Source: Methyloterricola oryzae
GTDB taxonomy: Bacteria > Pseudomonadota > Gammaproteobacteria > Methylococcales > Methylococcaceae
NCBI RefSeq assembly: GCF_000934725.1
Contig: NZ_JYNS01000004.1
Span: forward strand, 1-64,000
DNA: 64,000 nt
Reading direction: 5' to 3'
Positions 29,635-38,425 of this stretch are shown one piece after another. A program made the position numbers and the translations under genes. Positions within the stretch are counted from its first letter, which is position 1; the number at the start of each line of letters is the position of its first letter. The notes below the pieces were generated by a model. That model did not search any database and was not told the DNA's origin. It saw only the letters and a program-made list of their open reading frames with translations.

Positions 29635-31842
29635 CTAGGGCAACAGGGTGAAATTCGGGCTCACGACACTGCCGAGCACCTTCCCGGAAGCTCCCTTGAG
29701 CAGCACGCGCACCTTGCTTTTCCCGTAGGTCTTGGTCAAAGCTGGCACGGTCCAGGCGTAGCTGCCGGGATTACCCTGAAGCTTCGCCAGCTTCTTCCAG
29801 GCCTTGCCGCCGTTGAGGCTGTAAGCCAGTTCCACTTTGCGCACCGCCCCCTTGGTAGCGAAGGTCTCCCAGATGATGTTCAGAACGTGGCCTGAATTGA
29901 CCACTTCGCCGCCCACCGGCGTCTTCATGCTGATGACCTGGATGGTGAAAGCCTTGGCCGAGCGCACGCTGCCTATCTCCAGACCGTCCTGATTGAATCC
30001 GGTAACACGCAGCAGGGATTTGCTCTGGTTGCCGGTCACTGCCGGAACACTCCAGGGGTAGGTGGTCTCCGAAAGACCCGTGGCGATTTTCTTCCAGCTC
30101 GTGCCGCCATTCAGCGAATAATCCAGGCGGTAGCTCACCACATCGCCGGGGATCCCGCCTTGCAGATCCCATGACACCTGATACAGTGACCCGGCCGGCA
30201 AGGTCTCGCCGCCATCGGGTGCGACCAGGGTCAGGGTTCCGGGGTATGTGATCTTCACCTTGGTGTTGACTTGCAGCGAGCTGCCGGGGTTGTTGCTCCA
30301 GTCGAGCTGAGCCTGGTTCTTGCTCGTCCCGAGCCTCGACGGAACCACGACCAGCTCCACCGTAGCACTGGAACCACCCGCCAGCGTTCCCAGATCGCAG
30401 TTCACCACCGCATCCACCGGTGCGCAGCTACCCGTGCTGGGCGTTGCGGACACCAGGGTCGCGCCCTCGGGCAGGGCGTCGGCGAGCGAGACGCCCTTGG
30501 CAGCACTCCCGCCCTTGTTCTGAACCGTCATGACATAGGTCAACTCCGCCCCGGCGCTCACCGTTTTCGGTGTGGCCTTCACATTCAGGGAGAGCGTGGC
30601 GAATTGGGTGGAAAAGTCGACGAATTGACCCCAGATGGTGGAAACGGTATCGCTGATGCGCCGCGACCACACCACCAGCCCCAGGTTATCGCGCTGGTAA
30701 ACCGCCACCGCCGCCCGGCCGCTGACCGTGGCCGTCTCGGATACCTTGAACACGGCGCTGCCGCCGCTCAGACTGGCCGGCAAGAACTGGCCCATCAGAT
30801 GGCCCTTGTTCGCATTGGCTGCCCCGGCCTCGATCCAGGCCGCGAGATAGCGCTTGCGCGCGTTCGAATAGGCGATCACGGGAGACGCCGCATTATTGCG
30901 CAGGGCACGGTTGCCACCGGCCAAACTGCCGTCGCCGTTCACCAGTTGCGCCTTCAAGCGGGTGCCCCCATCGTTCCAGGCCACCAGGAACTGGCCTCCG
31001 ACCGGCAGCACCTGTGGAAGGGTCTGGGCGCCAGCCGCCGCGGAAACGGAAACCGTATCACTGACCTGCAGGCCATTGGAATCCAACAGGCGCGAAATGA
31101 TATCGGACGCGCTGGCCAGGCTCGTCTCCAAGGCGAGCAGGTAACGTCCCGCGTCGCCATTGAAAGCAAGTGCGGGACTGCGCGTCACCTGCCCGATGGG
31201 GCCCATCTGGGTGACCGTGCCCAGCGCCACTCCCGCATTGGTCAAAAGGAGCCCGAATGTGTTCACATTGCCGGCGCCGTTCCAGACCACAAAATAGCGG
31301 TTGGAGTTAGCGTCGTAGCTCACCACGGGCGCGGTCTGGCTATTGGCCCGGATCAAGGCGATCTCGGTTCCGCGCGGCACACCCCCTGCACCGATGCGTT
31401 GAGCGAAGATCCCCGGGTCCTGACTCTGGTTTTCGCTCCGCTCGTAAACCACCAGGAACTCATTGTCCGCCGTGTTATAGGCGACTGAAGGCGTGCTTCC
31501 GCCGAGGATGGTGTCCGCGTCGAAGGCCGGCGTCACGGTGATCGTATCCGTCAGGAAGGACCCGTCCGAGGCGACCAGGCGTGCGGCCACCGTTGTCACG
31601 TTGCGTGTGACGGTTTCCCCGCCAATGACCACGGATGCCGAATCGGAACGGCTCCATGCCACCAGGAAAGTACCCGCTTCCGGGTTGACGGCAACCGCGG
31701 GTGCGCTATCCAGACTGGTCCCCGCGGATAGCGCGAAATTCGCCCCAACCGCCTGCACGGTTGCAGCGCCGACCGCCTGCGCCACAAACAGGATCAAGAC
31801 CAGCAGACCGGTTTGAAGCATTGGGTAAGGCAATGATTTCAT
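29635..31842 (-). CDS. Large secreted protein with DUF11 and Ig-like repeats
   Basis: The product is 735 residues. A signal peptide (MKSLPYPMLQTGLLVLILFV... ending near VGA) leads to a beta-rich region of about 400 residues with repeated 'VAYN...FLVVWER' style segments, like secreted beta-propeller proteins. A DUF11 (conserved repeat) domain follows at about 425-530 (PKTVSAGAELTYVMTVQNKG). Two further Ig-like repeats end the protein, each with 'YSLNGGTSWKKIA' or 'YSLNGGKAWKKLA' near its middle and 'YPWSVPAVT' or 'YAWTVPALT'. The start at 31842 has an AGGGAGA site 5 bases before it; an ATG 21 bases upstream lacks one. It is probably a cell-surface or secreted adhesin. Function unknown. Confidence 0.85.
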   Translation of the reverse strand: MKSLPYPMLQTGLLVLILFVAQAVGAATVQAVGANFALSAGTSLDSAPAVAVNPEAGTFLVAWSRSDSASVVIGGETVTRNVTTVAARLVASDGSFLTDTITVTPAFDADTILGGSTPSVAYNTADNEFLVVYERSENQSQDPGIFAQRIGAGGVPRGTEIALIRANSQTAPVVSYDANSNRYFVVWNGAGNVNTFGLLLTNAGVALGTVTQMGPIGQVTRSPALAFNGDAGRYLLALETSLASASDIISRLLDSNGLQVSDTVSVSAAAGAQTLPQVLPVGGQFLVAWNDGGTRLKAQLVNGDGSLAGGNRALRNNAASPVIAYSNARKRYLAAWIEAGAANANKGHLMGQFLPASLSGGSAVFKVSETATVSGRAAVAVYQRDNLGLVVWSRRISDTVSTIWGQFVDFSTQFATLSLNVKATPKTVSAGAELTYVMTVQNKGGSAAKGVSLADALPEGATLVSATPSTGSCAPVDAVVNCDLGTLAGGSSATVELVVVPSRLGTSKNQAQLDWSNNPGSSLQVNTKVKITYPGTLTLVAPDGGETLPAGSLYQVSWDLQGGIPGDVVSYRLDYSLNGGTSWKKIATGLSETTYPWSVPAVTGNQSKSLLRVTGFNQDGLEIGSVRSAKAFTIQVISMKTPVGGEVVNSGHVLNIIWETFATKGAVRKVELAYSLNGGKAWKKLAKLQGNPGSYAWTVPALTKTYGKSKVRVLLKGASGKVLGSVVSPNFTLLP

Positions 31843-31929
31843 AACTCTCCCTTGCGATTCCATGATTCCACACGCGCTAATCTAGTGGAGAGCCGAGCCC
31901 CACTTCAAGCCCTTTGTGCAACCTGGCTC

Positions 31930-31938
31930 TGATATAAT
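31930..31938 (+). promoter_or_regulatory. Extended -10 promoter of the C1 cofactor operon
   Basis: TGATATAAT matches the extended -10 consensus TGnTATAAT, with a consensus TATAAT hexamer at 31933-31938. The -35 region is poor, which is usual for extended -10 promoters. It lies about 130 bases before the first gene of the cofactor operon. Confidence 0.7.
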
Positions 31939-32066
31939 CCCGACCCATGCCCGGTCCCCGACACCGCCCTCGACCGCACGCCAGACCGCCGCACGGAATC
32001 CGCGAGATCCGGGGCGTGTCGGCTTGCGCGCCGGTCCCTCTCCGCGCCTGACCGCAGGGATTCGAC

Positions 32067-33467
32067 ATGGCGGAGCATATCCTCTTTCTTACCGGCAAGC
32101 TGGCTGAAAAGCAGTTGCGCCAGGTGCTTGCGGACATGGAGCCGGAGTTCCAGTACACGGTGCATCAGCTGGGCGTCAGCGTGGCGGCCCTGATGACCGC
32201 GGACATGATTCGAAGGCGTCTGAAAGACACTTACGGTGCCGACCGCGTGCTGGTCCCCGGCCGTTGCCGGGGCGATCTGGACCAACTCTCCGCGGCGATG
32301 GGCCTGCCCTTCGAACGTGGACCGGAGGAACTGCGGGACCTGCCCGAATTCTTCGGCAAGAAGGCCCGGAAGCCCTCGCTGGACCGCTACGATCTGCTGA
32401 TATTCGCCGAGATCACCGATGCGCCGCGCCTGCCCGTCGATGCGATCCTGCGCCAGGCCCGCGATTACCGGCGCGACGGAGCGGATGTCATCGACTTGGG
32501 CTGTCTGCCGGCGACGCCTTTCGATCACATGGAAACCGCCATCGCCGCCCTGCGCGTGGAAGGCTTCAAAGTCAGCGTCGACTCCCTGGAGAACGACGAC
32601 CTGTTGCGCGGCGGACGCGCCGGTGCCGATTACCTGCTGAGCCTGCACGAGGACAGCCTGTGGATAGCCGACGAGGTCGCCGCCACCCCGGTGCTGATTC
32701 CCGCCCGGCACGGCGACCTCGACAGCCTGGACCGCGCCGTGGCCGCCATGCTCGCCAGAAACCGCGATTTTCTGCTCGACCCCATCCTCGACCCCATACA
32801 TTTCGGCTTCAGCGACTCCCTGGTACGCTACCACGAGACCCGGCGCCGCCACCCCGATGCCGCAATCATGATGGGGGTGGGCAACCTGACCGAACTGACG
32901 CATGCGGACACCATCGGCATCAACGCCATGCTGCTCGGCATCTGCTCGGAACTGAACGTGGGCGCGATTCTCACCACCCAGGTCAGCAAGCACGCGCGCC
33001 GCGCGGTGCGCGAGGCCGATCTGGCCCGGCGCATCCTGTTCGCCGCGCGAGAGTTGAACACCTTGCCCAAGCATATCGACGACGGCCTGATGGCCCTGCA
33101 CGGGCGCGCGCCCTTTCCCTATTCGAGGGCCGAACTGGAAGAGCTCTGGGCCCAAATCAAGGACCCCAGCTTCCGTATCCAAACCAGCCCGGAGGGCATG
33201 CACATTTTCAACCGCGACGGCTTCCATACCGCTACCGACCCCTTCGACCTGTTTCCCCATCTGGGCGTCGAGCACGATGGTGGCCACGCCTTCTATCTGG
33301 GCGTCGAACTGGGCCGGGCGCAGATCGCCTGGCAATTGGGCAAGCGCTACACCCAGGATGAAGCCCTGGACTGGGGCTGCGCGGTGGAGACGCAGGAGAG
33401 CGCGGTCGACCCGCACGTCTACAAAGCCGCCGGCACTACCCTGAAAAAGCACAAGGACGAACCATGA
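32067..33467 (+). CDS. DUF6513/dihydropteroate-synthase-like protein (H4MPT pathway)
   Basis: This 466-residue protein has a central pterin-binding (DHPS-like) barrel at about 140-330, with 'RDGADVIDLGCLPATPFDHM' and 'MMGVGNLTELTHADTIG' matching dihydropteroate-synthase signatures. It is known only in H4MPT-containing bacteria and archaea, where it is thought to serve tetrahydromethanopterin synthesis; the exact reaction is not established. It heads a compact unit with DUF447 (4-base overlap), mfnB and pyrD. Confidence 0.9.
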   Translation: MAEHILFLTGKLAEKQLRQVLADMEPEFQYTVHQLGVSVAALMTADMIRRRLKDTYGADRVLVPGRCRGDLDQLSAAMGLPFERGPEELRDLPEFFGKKARKPSLDRYDLLIFAEITDAPRLPVDAILRQARDYRRDGADVIDLGCLPATPFDHMETAIAALRVEGFKVSVDSLENDDLLRGGRAGADYLLSLHEDSLWIADEVAATPVLIPARHGDLDSLDRAVAAMLARNRDFLLDPILDPIHFGFSDSLVRYHETRRRHPDAAIMMGVGNLTELTHADTIGINAMLLGICSELNVGAILTTQVSKHARRAVREADLARRILFAARELNTLPKHIDDGLMALHGRAPFPYSRAELEELWAQIKDPSFRIQTSPEGMHIFNRDGFHTATDPFDLFPHLGVEHDGGHAFYLGVELGRAQIAWQLGKRYTQDEALDWGCAVETQESAVDPHVYKAAGTTLKKHKDEP

Positions 33468-34042
33468 TCCTGGAAACCATCATCACCAGCCTGTCGCCCG
33501 ACGGCACAGCCTATCTCGCGCCCATGGGTGTGCACGCGGTGAACGGCGAGATGCTCATCATGCCCTACCGGCCCTCCAGGACCCTGGACAATATTCTCGC
33601 CACGGGGCACGCCGTCATGAACCACACCGACGATGTCCGCCTGTTTGCCGGCTGCCTGACAGGCCGCCGTGATTGGCCGGTAACGGCTACGGAGCGCGTG
33701 CCGGGCTGGCGCCTTGCCTGCGCCCTCAGCCATGCCGAACTGGAACTGGTGAGCATGGAAGAGCATGAACTGCGCCCCAAGCTGCACTGCCGCGTAGTGC
33801 ATGAAGCCAACCATGCGCCCTTTCGCGGCTTCAACCGCGCCCAGTTTGCGGTGCTGGAGGCGGCGATCCTGGCCAGCCGTGTGGGTATGCTGCCTTGGGA
33901 AAAAATCGCGGCCGAACTGGCCTATTTGCGCATCGGACTGGAGAAGACCGCCGGGGAGCGCGAGAACGAGGCCTGGTCCTGGCTGATGGAAAAATTCGAC
34001 GCCTTCCGGCAAGGACAAGTCCAGGAGACCGAAATCCCATGA
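33464..34042 (+). CDS. DUF447 family protein (H4MPT pathway)
   Basis: This 192-residue protein belongs to the DUF447 family, with the flavin-reductase-like start 'ILETIITSLSPDGTAYLAPMGV' and the later 'FRGFNRAQFAVLEAAILASR'. In methylotrophs and methanogens it is always encoded beside H4MPT or methanofuran biosynthesis genes. Its enzymatic step is unknown. It overlaps the DHPS-like gene by 4 bases and mfnB by 4 bases. Confidence 0.9.
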   Translation: MILETIITSLSPDGTAYLAPMGVHAVNGEMLIMPYRPSRTLDNILATGHAVMNHTDDVRLFAGCLTGRRDWPVTATERVPGWRLACALSHAELELVSMEEHELRPKLHCRVVHEANHAPFRGFNRAQFAVLEAAILASRVGMLPWEKIAAELAYLRIGLEKTAGERENEAWSWLMEKFDAFRQGQVQETEIP

Positions 34043-34731
34043 CCGGCATGCTGGCCAGCGTAGCCAACCTGGCGGAGGCCCGTCTGGCGGCAGCGGCCGG
34101 GGCCGATATCATTGACCTGAAGGCCCCGCGCTTCGGCGCGCTGGGCGCCCTGCCGGTCAGCGAGGTGCGACTCATCGTCACCGAGCTGCGCGGCCAAAGG
34201 CCCATCAGCGCCACCGTGGGTGATTTGCCCATGTGCCCGTCTACGGTGTTCGCAGCCGTGCAGGAGATGGCCGCAACCGGCGTCGATTACGTCAAGATCG
34301 GCTTTTTTCCCGAAGGCGATTGGGATGGCACGCTGGAAATCCTCCGATCCATGGCCGCCGCCGGGGTTTCCCTGGTAGCCGTGCTGTTCGCCGACCAACC
34401 CGCGGAGTTGGACTGGCTGCCGCGCCTGGCTAAAGCGGGGTTTGCCGGCGCCATGCTGGACACCATGGATAAGGACCGCGGCTCCCTCACCGAAGTGCGC
34501 GACGCTGAATTCTTGCGCGCGTTCGTAAACCAGGCGCAGGCGCACGGGCTGCTCTGCGGGCTCGCGGGCTCGCTGCGCGCCAGGGACATCGTTCCCCTGC
34601 GCGAACTGGCGCCTGATTACCTGGGCTTCCGCGGAGCCCTGTGTCATGGTGCGCGGCGCGTGGCGGAGATCGATGTCAACGCGCTGCAATACATCCGCGC
34701 CATGCTGCACGCATCCACCGCAACTGCCTGA
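34039..34731 (+). CDS. mfnB: (5-formylfuran-3-yl)methyl phosphate synthase MfnB
   Basis: MfnB condenses two molecules of glyceraldehyde 3-phosphate to the furan ring of methanofuran. The 230 residues form a TIM barrel with the Schiff-base lysine in IIDLKAPRFGALGA (Lys28, matching the catalytic Lys27 of the archaeal enzyme) and later 'DYVKIGFF' and 'AGSLRARDI'. The start at 34039 overlaps the DUF447 stop by 4 bases. An in-frame ATG at 34048 is a second candidate. Confidence 0.93.
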   Translation: MTGMLASVANLAEARLAAAAGADIIDLKAPRFGALGALPVSEVRLIVTELRGQRPISATVGDLPMCPSTVFAAVQEMAATGVDYVKIGFFPEGDWDGTLEILRSMAAAGVSLVAVLFADQPAELDWLPRLAKAGFAGAMLDTMDKDRGSLTEVRDAEFLRAFVNQAQAHGLLCGLAGSLRARDIVPLRELAPDYLGFRGALCHGARRVAEIDVNALQYIRAMLHASTATA

Positions 34732-34743
34732 CGAGGCCGAGCC

Positions 34744-35757
34744 ATGCTCTACGAAACCCTGCGTACGCTGCTGTTTCGCCTGGACCCCGAGACCGCCCAC
34801 ACCATCGGTCTTGTCTCTATGGAGCAAATGGCCCGTTTGGGCCCGCTGAATCCCTTGCGCCAGCGCCTTGCCGCCAAACCGGTCACCGTCATGGGCCTGG
34901 ACTTCCCCAATCCGGTGGGGTTGGCGGCCGGCATGGACAAGGACGGTATTTGCCTGGAGGGGCTCGCCGCCATCGGCTTCGGCTTCATCGAAGTGGGTAC
35001 CGTGACGCCCAGGCCGCAGCCCGGCAACCCCAAGCCACGCCTGTTCCGCCTGGTGGAGCAGGACGCGCTCATCAACCGCATGGGCTTCAACAACCAAGGC
35101 GTGGATGCGCTCATTGAGCGCCTGCGGCGGCGGCGTTACCAGGGGATACTCGGCATCAACATCGGCAAGAATTTGACGACACCGGTCGAAAACGCCTTGG
35201 ACGATTACCGCGCCGGGCTGCGCAAGGTCTACGCCCACGCCGATTACGTGACGGTCAATATTTCATCGCCCAACACGCCGGGTCTGCGCAACCTGCAGAG
35301 CGGTGAACATTTCCGCCTTCTGCTGGCGGGACTCCAGGAGGAACGGGAAGCCCTCGCCCAGGCACAGGGGCGCCGTGTACCCATTGCCGTGAAGATCGCC
35401 CCGGACCTAGAAGCGGACGAGATCGCCCGCCTCGCCGAACTGATGGTGGCGCACGGTATGGATGCCGTCATCGCCACCAATACCACCCTGTCCCGGGCCG
35501 GGGTCGAAGGCTCGCCCCTGGCCGGGGAAGCCGGGGGCCTGAGCGGAAGACCGCTGTTGGAGAAATCGACCCAGGTCGTGGCAAGGCTCTCCGCAAATCT
35601 GGCCGGGGCTTTGCCCATCATCGCCTGCGGCGGCATCTTCAGCGCGGCTGACGCGCAAGCGAAGCTCCAGGCCGGGGCCAGCCTGGTGCAGATCTACACC
35701 GGTTTCATCTACCGCGGACCGGCACTGGTCAAGGAAATCGTCAAAACCTGCGCATGA
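34744..35757 (+). CDS. pyrD: Dihydroorotate dehydrogenase (quinone), class 2
   Basis: PyrD oxidises dihydroorotate to orotate in pyrimidine synthesis, passing electrons to quinone at the inner membrane. The 337 residues have the class 2 N-terminal membrane-association helices ([20 protein letters not shown]), '[10 protein letters not shown]', the catalytic serine region '[15 protein letters not shown]', and the closing FMN-phosphate motif '[12 protein letters not shown]'. It lies 12 bases after mfnB, so the methanofuran operon and pyrD are probably transcribed together. Confidence 0.97.
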   Translation: MLYETLRTLLFRLDPETAHTIGLVSMEQMARLGPLNPLRQRLAAKPVTVMGLDFPNPVGLAAGMDKDGICLEGLAAIGFGFIEVGTVTPRPQPGNPKPRLFRLVEQDALINRMGFNNQGVDALIERLRRRRYQGILGINIGKNLTTPVENALDDYRAGLRKVYAHADYVTVNISSPNTPGLRNLQSGEHFRLLLAGLQEEREALAQAQGRRVPIAVKIAPDLEADEIARLAELMVAHGMDAVIATNTTLSRAGVEGSPLAGEAGGLSGRPLLEKSTQVVARLSANLAGALPIIACGGIFSAADAQAKLQAGASLVQIYTGFIYRGPALVKEIVKTCA

Positions 35758-35770
35758 TTGCTGGCCAGGA

Positions 35771-36226
35771 CTACTTTGGCTGCAGGGGATGCACGATCAC
35801 CTCGCCTAGGACACCGCCGCGTTTCATGCACTCACTGTAAGCCGCCTCATCGAAACGGCTATCCAGACGCGCCTGTGAATCCGCGACCTGCATGGTCTGA
35901 GTAGCTGCCCTGCGGCAGCGCAGCGCCACCTGGAAATAGGGATCCTGCTCAGGGCTCGGCGGAGCCCAGCCCCGGGCTTCCATACACTGGCGGTATTTCG
36001 ACGGGTCCATCCCGAGTTCCACAGGCAGGTCCATGCGCGCCGTACCCGTTCGGACGCGAACAGTGCTCACCGCCTGGCTGGCGCGACTGCATTGGCCCGC
36101 GTCGCTCAGATAGTCCCGGCCCGAAGGCTGGGACTTGGTCGGCGTGCCACAACCCGCCAGGCTGAGCATGAGAAGTACGCCAATCGCCCTGCGCCTAATC
36201 GCGAGGCGGGAGAGTTCGTCAGGCAT
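35771..36226 (-). CDS. Hypothetical lipoprotein downstream of the Fae homologue
   Basis: This 151-residue protein begins MPDELSRLAIRRRAIG followed by a lipobox LSLAGC, so it is an exported lipoprotein. The mature part holds several cysteines and two short repeats with 'YRQCMEARGW' and 'YSECMKRGG'. The start at 36226 is chosen as the one nearest the signal peptide, overlapping the Fae-homologue stop by 8 bases; a longer frame from 36244 is possible. It is probably co-transcribed with the Fae homologue, whose significance is not clear. Confidence 0.7.
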   Translation of the reverse strand: MPDELSRLAIRRRAIGVLLMLSLAGCGTPTKSQPSGRDYLSDAGQCSRASQAVSTVRVRTGTARMDLPVELGMDPSKYRQCMEARGWAPPSPEQDPYFQVALRCRRAATQTMQVADSQARLDSRFDEAAYSECMKRGGVLGEVIVHPLQPK

Positions 36227-36752
36227 CCGGATCGAACATGTCATGCTTGATGCTGTGGCGGTTGGCGATCAGTTCTTCCAGGCTCGGCTGATCGCGCATG
36301 GCGCGTTGGATAGCCAGTTTGGTGGCCTCATAATTGGTGCGGTACAGGTCCTTTTCGTCCAGATTGGGATCTTTCACGCATTCAGGGTCCAGCCAGATCA
36401 GGGAGATGATGCATAAGTGGTTGGCCTGATCCCGCGGAATGATGCCCTCGATCACACAATCCAGCACCGCATCGGCCGTCGCCGACTGCACCACGCCACC
36501 AAACAGGTTGATGTAGGCGCTGCTCTTGATGGTGACCTTGGGGACCATCATGGTCGCCGGCCGCACCATCTGGTTGCAGGCGCGGATGGCGAACATCCGG
36601 GTATGCCCGGCGGTCTGCCCCATCATATTGGCGAACGCCTGACCGACAGGACCGTTGACGTGCCCGATCAGCACTTCGGGCATCGCGTCGGTGTACTGGC
36701 CTTCAGCCGCCAGTACGGTGGCTTCGCCGGTCTTGAAAAGAAACTCTGACAT
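36219..36752 (-). CDS. Formaldehyde-activating-enzyme (Fae) homologue lacking the catalytic His
   Basis: Fae condenses formaldehyde with tetrahydromethanopterin. This 177-residue protein matches the Fae fold over its length, including 'VTIKSSAYINLFGG' and the C-terminal NYEATKLAIQRAM. At the position of the conserved active-site His of the 'AHIDLIIG' segment it reads AMPEVLIG, with Met in place of His, and the 'EVGNG' region before it is changed too. The protein also carries a C-terminal extension of about 20 residues and a Cys/Lys-rich insertion. It is therefore unlikely to catalyse the standard reaction and may belong to a regulatory or divergent paralogue group (Fae2/Fae3 type). The lipoprotein gene follows it. 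Confidence 0.88.
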   Translation of the reverse strand: MSEFLFKTGEATVLAAEGQYTDAMPEVLIGHVNGPVGQAFANMMGQTAGHTRMFAIRACNQMVRPATMMVPKVTIKSSAYINLFGGVVQSATADAVLDCVIEGIIPRDQANHLCIISLIWLDPECVKDPNLDEKDLYRTNYEATKLAIQRAMRDQPSLEELIANRHSIKHDMFDPDA

Positions 36753-36785
36753 ATGGACCTCCCTATTGTTGTGTGTAGCGTCAAT

Positions 36786-36809
36786 ACCGCCGCAGGGGCC
36801 TGCGGCGGT
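36786..36809 (-). terminator. Inverted repeat after the beta/gamma-crystallin-like gene
   Basis: ACCGCCGCA (36786-36794) pairs with TGCGGCGGT (36801-36809) around a 6-base loop. It lies past the stop of the crystallin-like gene and before the Fae homologue on the same strand. No clear T-run follows, so this is a likely but unproven terminator. Confidence 0.5.
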
Positions 36810-36830
36810 CGGTCGAACCAGCCCAGGGAT

Positions 36831-37274
36831 TTAGGGCAGGCACTTGATTTTAAGTGAATTAATGTTCTGGTGATAGTTGAGTTCGCCCAGGTGGTGCTCC
36901 ATCTGGCCCGGCGCGAAGCTTATATCCTGATCGGAGTAGCCTTTCGGATCGCCACCCCAATTTCGAATAGCGTCGCCGTGATAGGGTTGTTCGGATGGCG
37001 CCTCCTGGAAATGCTCCAGCCGGTAGGCAATCACCTGGGCCTTGGGTCCGACCTTCAGGCTGTCGATGCGGTTGCTCCAGTCTTCGCCGGCCAGTTTGCC
37101 CAGACTCAGCAGTTCCGCCGGCCCGTCGATGCGCACGTGCGCCCCCTCGAAATTGGTTTTGTCATAGATGTCCAGCCAGCAGTCACCGCTCGCCAGGGCC
37201 GCATTGCTTCCCGCCAAAAGGCACACGCCCAGGCATGCCAGTGGGGTGGATATCGATCTCGCTGTGGGATGCAT
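36831..37274 (-). CDS. Exported beta/gamma-crystallin-like protein
   Basis: The product is 147 residues with a signal peptide (ending near NAALA). The mature domain carries a Greek-key signature 'IYDKTNFEG' (Y-x4-F-x-G), like beta/gamma-crystallin domains that often bind calcium. The start at 37274 is selected because AGGAG lies 7 bases before it; ATG at 37280 is directly on the Shine-Dalgarno and less likely. No operon partner is close on this strand; an aspartic protease gene is divergent. Confidence 0.78.
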   Translation of the reverse strand: MHPTARSISTPLACLGVCLLAGSNAALASGDCWLDIYDKTNFEGAHVRIDGPAELLSLGKLAGEDWSNRIDSLKVGPKAQVIAYRLEHFQEAPSEQPYHGDAIRNWGGDPKGYSDQDISFAPGQMEHHLGELNYHQNINSLKIKCLP

Positions 37275-37432
37275 AACCATCTCCTCTTCTTTGCGCCGGT
37301 CCGAGTCCGGCGGTGGTTGCAGCATAATCCTGCCCCCCAGGTTTTCCAAGAGTACTTCCTGGCGTCTCGAGGCACTCCCACGCACCACGGGCGCTATACT
37401 CTCGGCCAGACAACCACCATCCGAGTCAACGC

Positions 37433-38059
37433 ATGGCACACACCCAAAGCATCAGCCTAAAGGCGCAGTTGGCCCGTGCTGTCCTTTTGCTCTGCACGAG
37501 CATCGGCGCGTCGCACGCGGAGATGGAAGCATCTGGGCTTACAGAGGAATCACCAGCGCTCCGGGACACTCGGGTCAAGGTGGTGCTACCCCGAGACCTC
37601 GCCGGCAACTACATGGGCGATGGGGAAATCAACGGGACCGATGTGCGATTTTTGGTGGACACCGGGGCCAGCATGGTGGTCGTGCCCGAGGGCATTGCCA
37701 GGCGCATCGGCCTGAGAAAAGGCAAGGCTATGAACTTCAGGACCGGTGGCGGTCTTGTCACGCACTACGCAACAGAACTGGACACGCTGCGCATTGGCCG
37801 TATCCAGATCAGCGACACGCCGGCGGCGATCAATCCTGAAATGAAGGAAGAATTCGTGCTTCTGGGCATGAGCGCGCTCAGCCTGCTGCAGTTCAGCCAG
37901 GAAGGCGACAATCTGGTCCTGAGTTACGATGCAGGGCCCAGCGCGACTCCCCCGCCGGCCGCATCGGACCCCCGCTTTCAGCGGTCGTTGAACGACTGTA
38001 TGGGAAAAGGCAAGGTGATCGACGAGAAGACCCTGGCTTGTCTTAAGGGCGGCCGTTAA
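37433..38059 (+). CDS. Exported retropepsin-like aspartic protease (second copy)
   Basis: The product is 208 residues. A signal peptide ends near IGASHA. The central domain contains FLVDTGASMVVVPEGIARRIGL with the catalytic Asp-Thr-Gly, and 'VLLGMSALSLLQFSQEGDNLVLS' closes it. The C-terminal tail holds two cysteines (DCMGKGK and ACLKGG) that may form a disulfide. It is similar in design to the protease at 28923, but the two are not close in sequence, so recent duplication is unlikely. It is divergent from the crystallin-like gene. Confidence 0.88.
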   Translation: MAHTQSISLKAQLARAVLLLCTSIGASHAEMEASGLTEESPALRDTRVKVVLPRDLAGNYMGDGEINGTDVRFLVDTGASMVVVPEGIARRIGLRKGKAMNFRTGGGLVTHYATELDTLRIGRIQISDTPAAINPEMKEEFVLLGMSALSLLQFSQEGDNLVLSYDAGPSATPPPAASDPRFQRSLNDCMGKGKVIDEKTLACLKGGR

Positions 38060-38137
38060 GGCCGACTTCTGCGCCTTTCGCAGCCCGCATTCTGTAATGA
38101 GAAGGGCCTGGCGCCCGAATCCGAAGCGGCAAGAACG

Positions 38138-38425
38138 CTAAAGGCCCAGCACCACCGCCAGCATCACCAGGGACATGAACACGGATATGGTGAGGAGGAT
38201 CGCCGCCTGCACTTTCTTGGCTTCATTACGCAGCCCCAGCAATCCCATAACGATACCCACCGGAGGGATGAACAGGGTCGCGCCGATCAGGCCCACCATC
38301 TCGGAAAAACTCCAGCGGCTTCCTTTCGGCGCAGCGCCGGACGACAGCGCATCAACCGGCTTGCCACAGGCCGTACAAACCGTCGCAGTATCTTTCAACT
38401 CCTTACCGCAGTAACGACAAAACAT
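38138..38425 (-). CDS. Zinc-ribbon membrane protein
   Basis: This 95-residue protein starts with a zinc ribbon (MFCRYCGKELKDTATVCTACG, four Cys in two CxxC pairs) followed by two hydrophobic helices (about 45-65 and 72-93). It belongs to the large zinc-ribbon/membrane class of unknown function. It lies tail to tail with the aspartic protease gene. Confidence 0.8.
   Translation of the reverse strand: MFCRYCGKELKDTATVCTACGKPVDALSSGAAPKGSRWSFSEMVGLIGATLFIPPVGIVMGLLGLRNEAKKVQAAILLTISVFMSLVMLAVVLGL

Noticed and set aside
31905-33452. Minus-strand frame of 515 codons opposite the DHPS-like gene
   Set aside because: The plus-strand protein has clear DHPS signatures and overlapping operon partners; the antisense protein has none.
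33922-35238. Minus-strand frame of 438 codons opposite mfnB and pyrD
   Set aside because: A shadow frame of two well-recognised plus-strand enzymes; no domain recognised.
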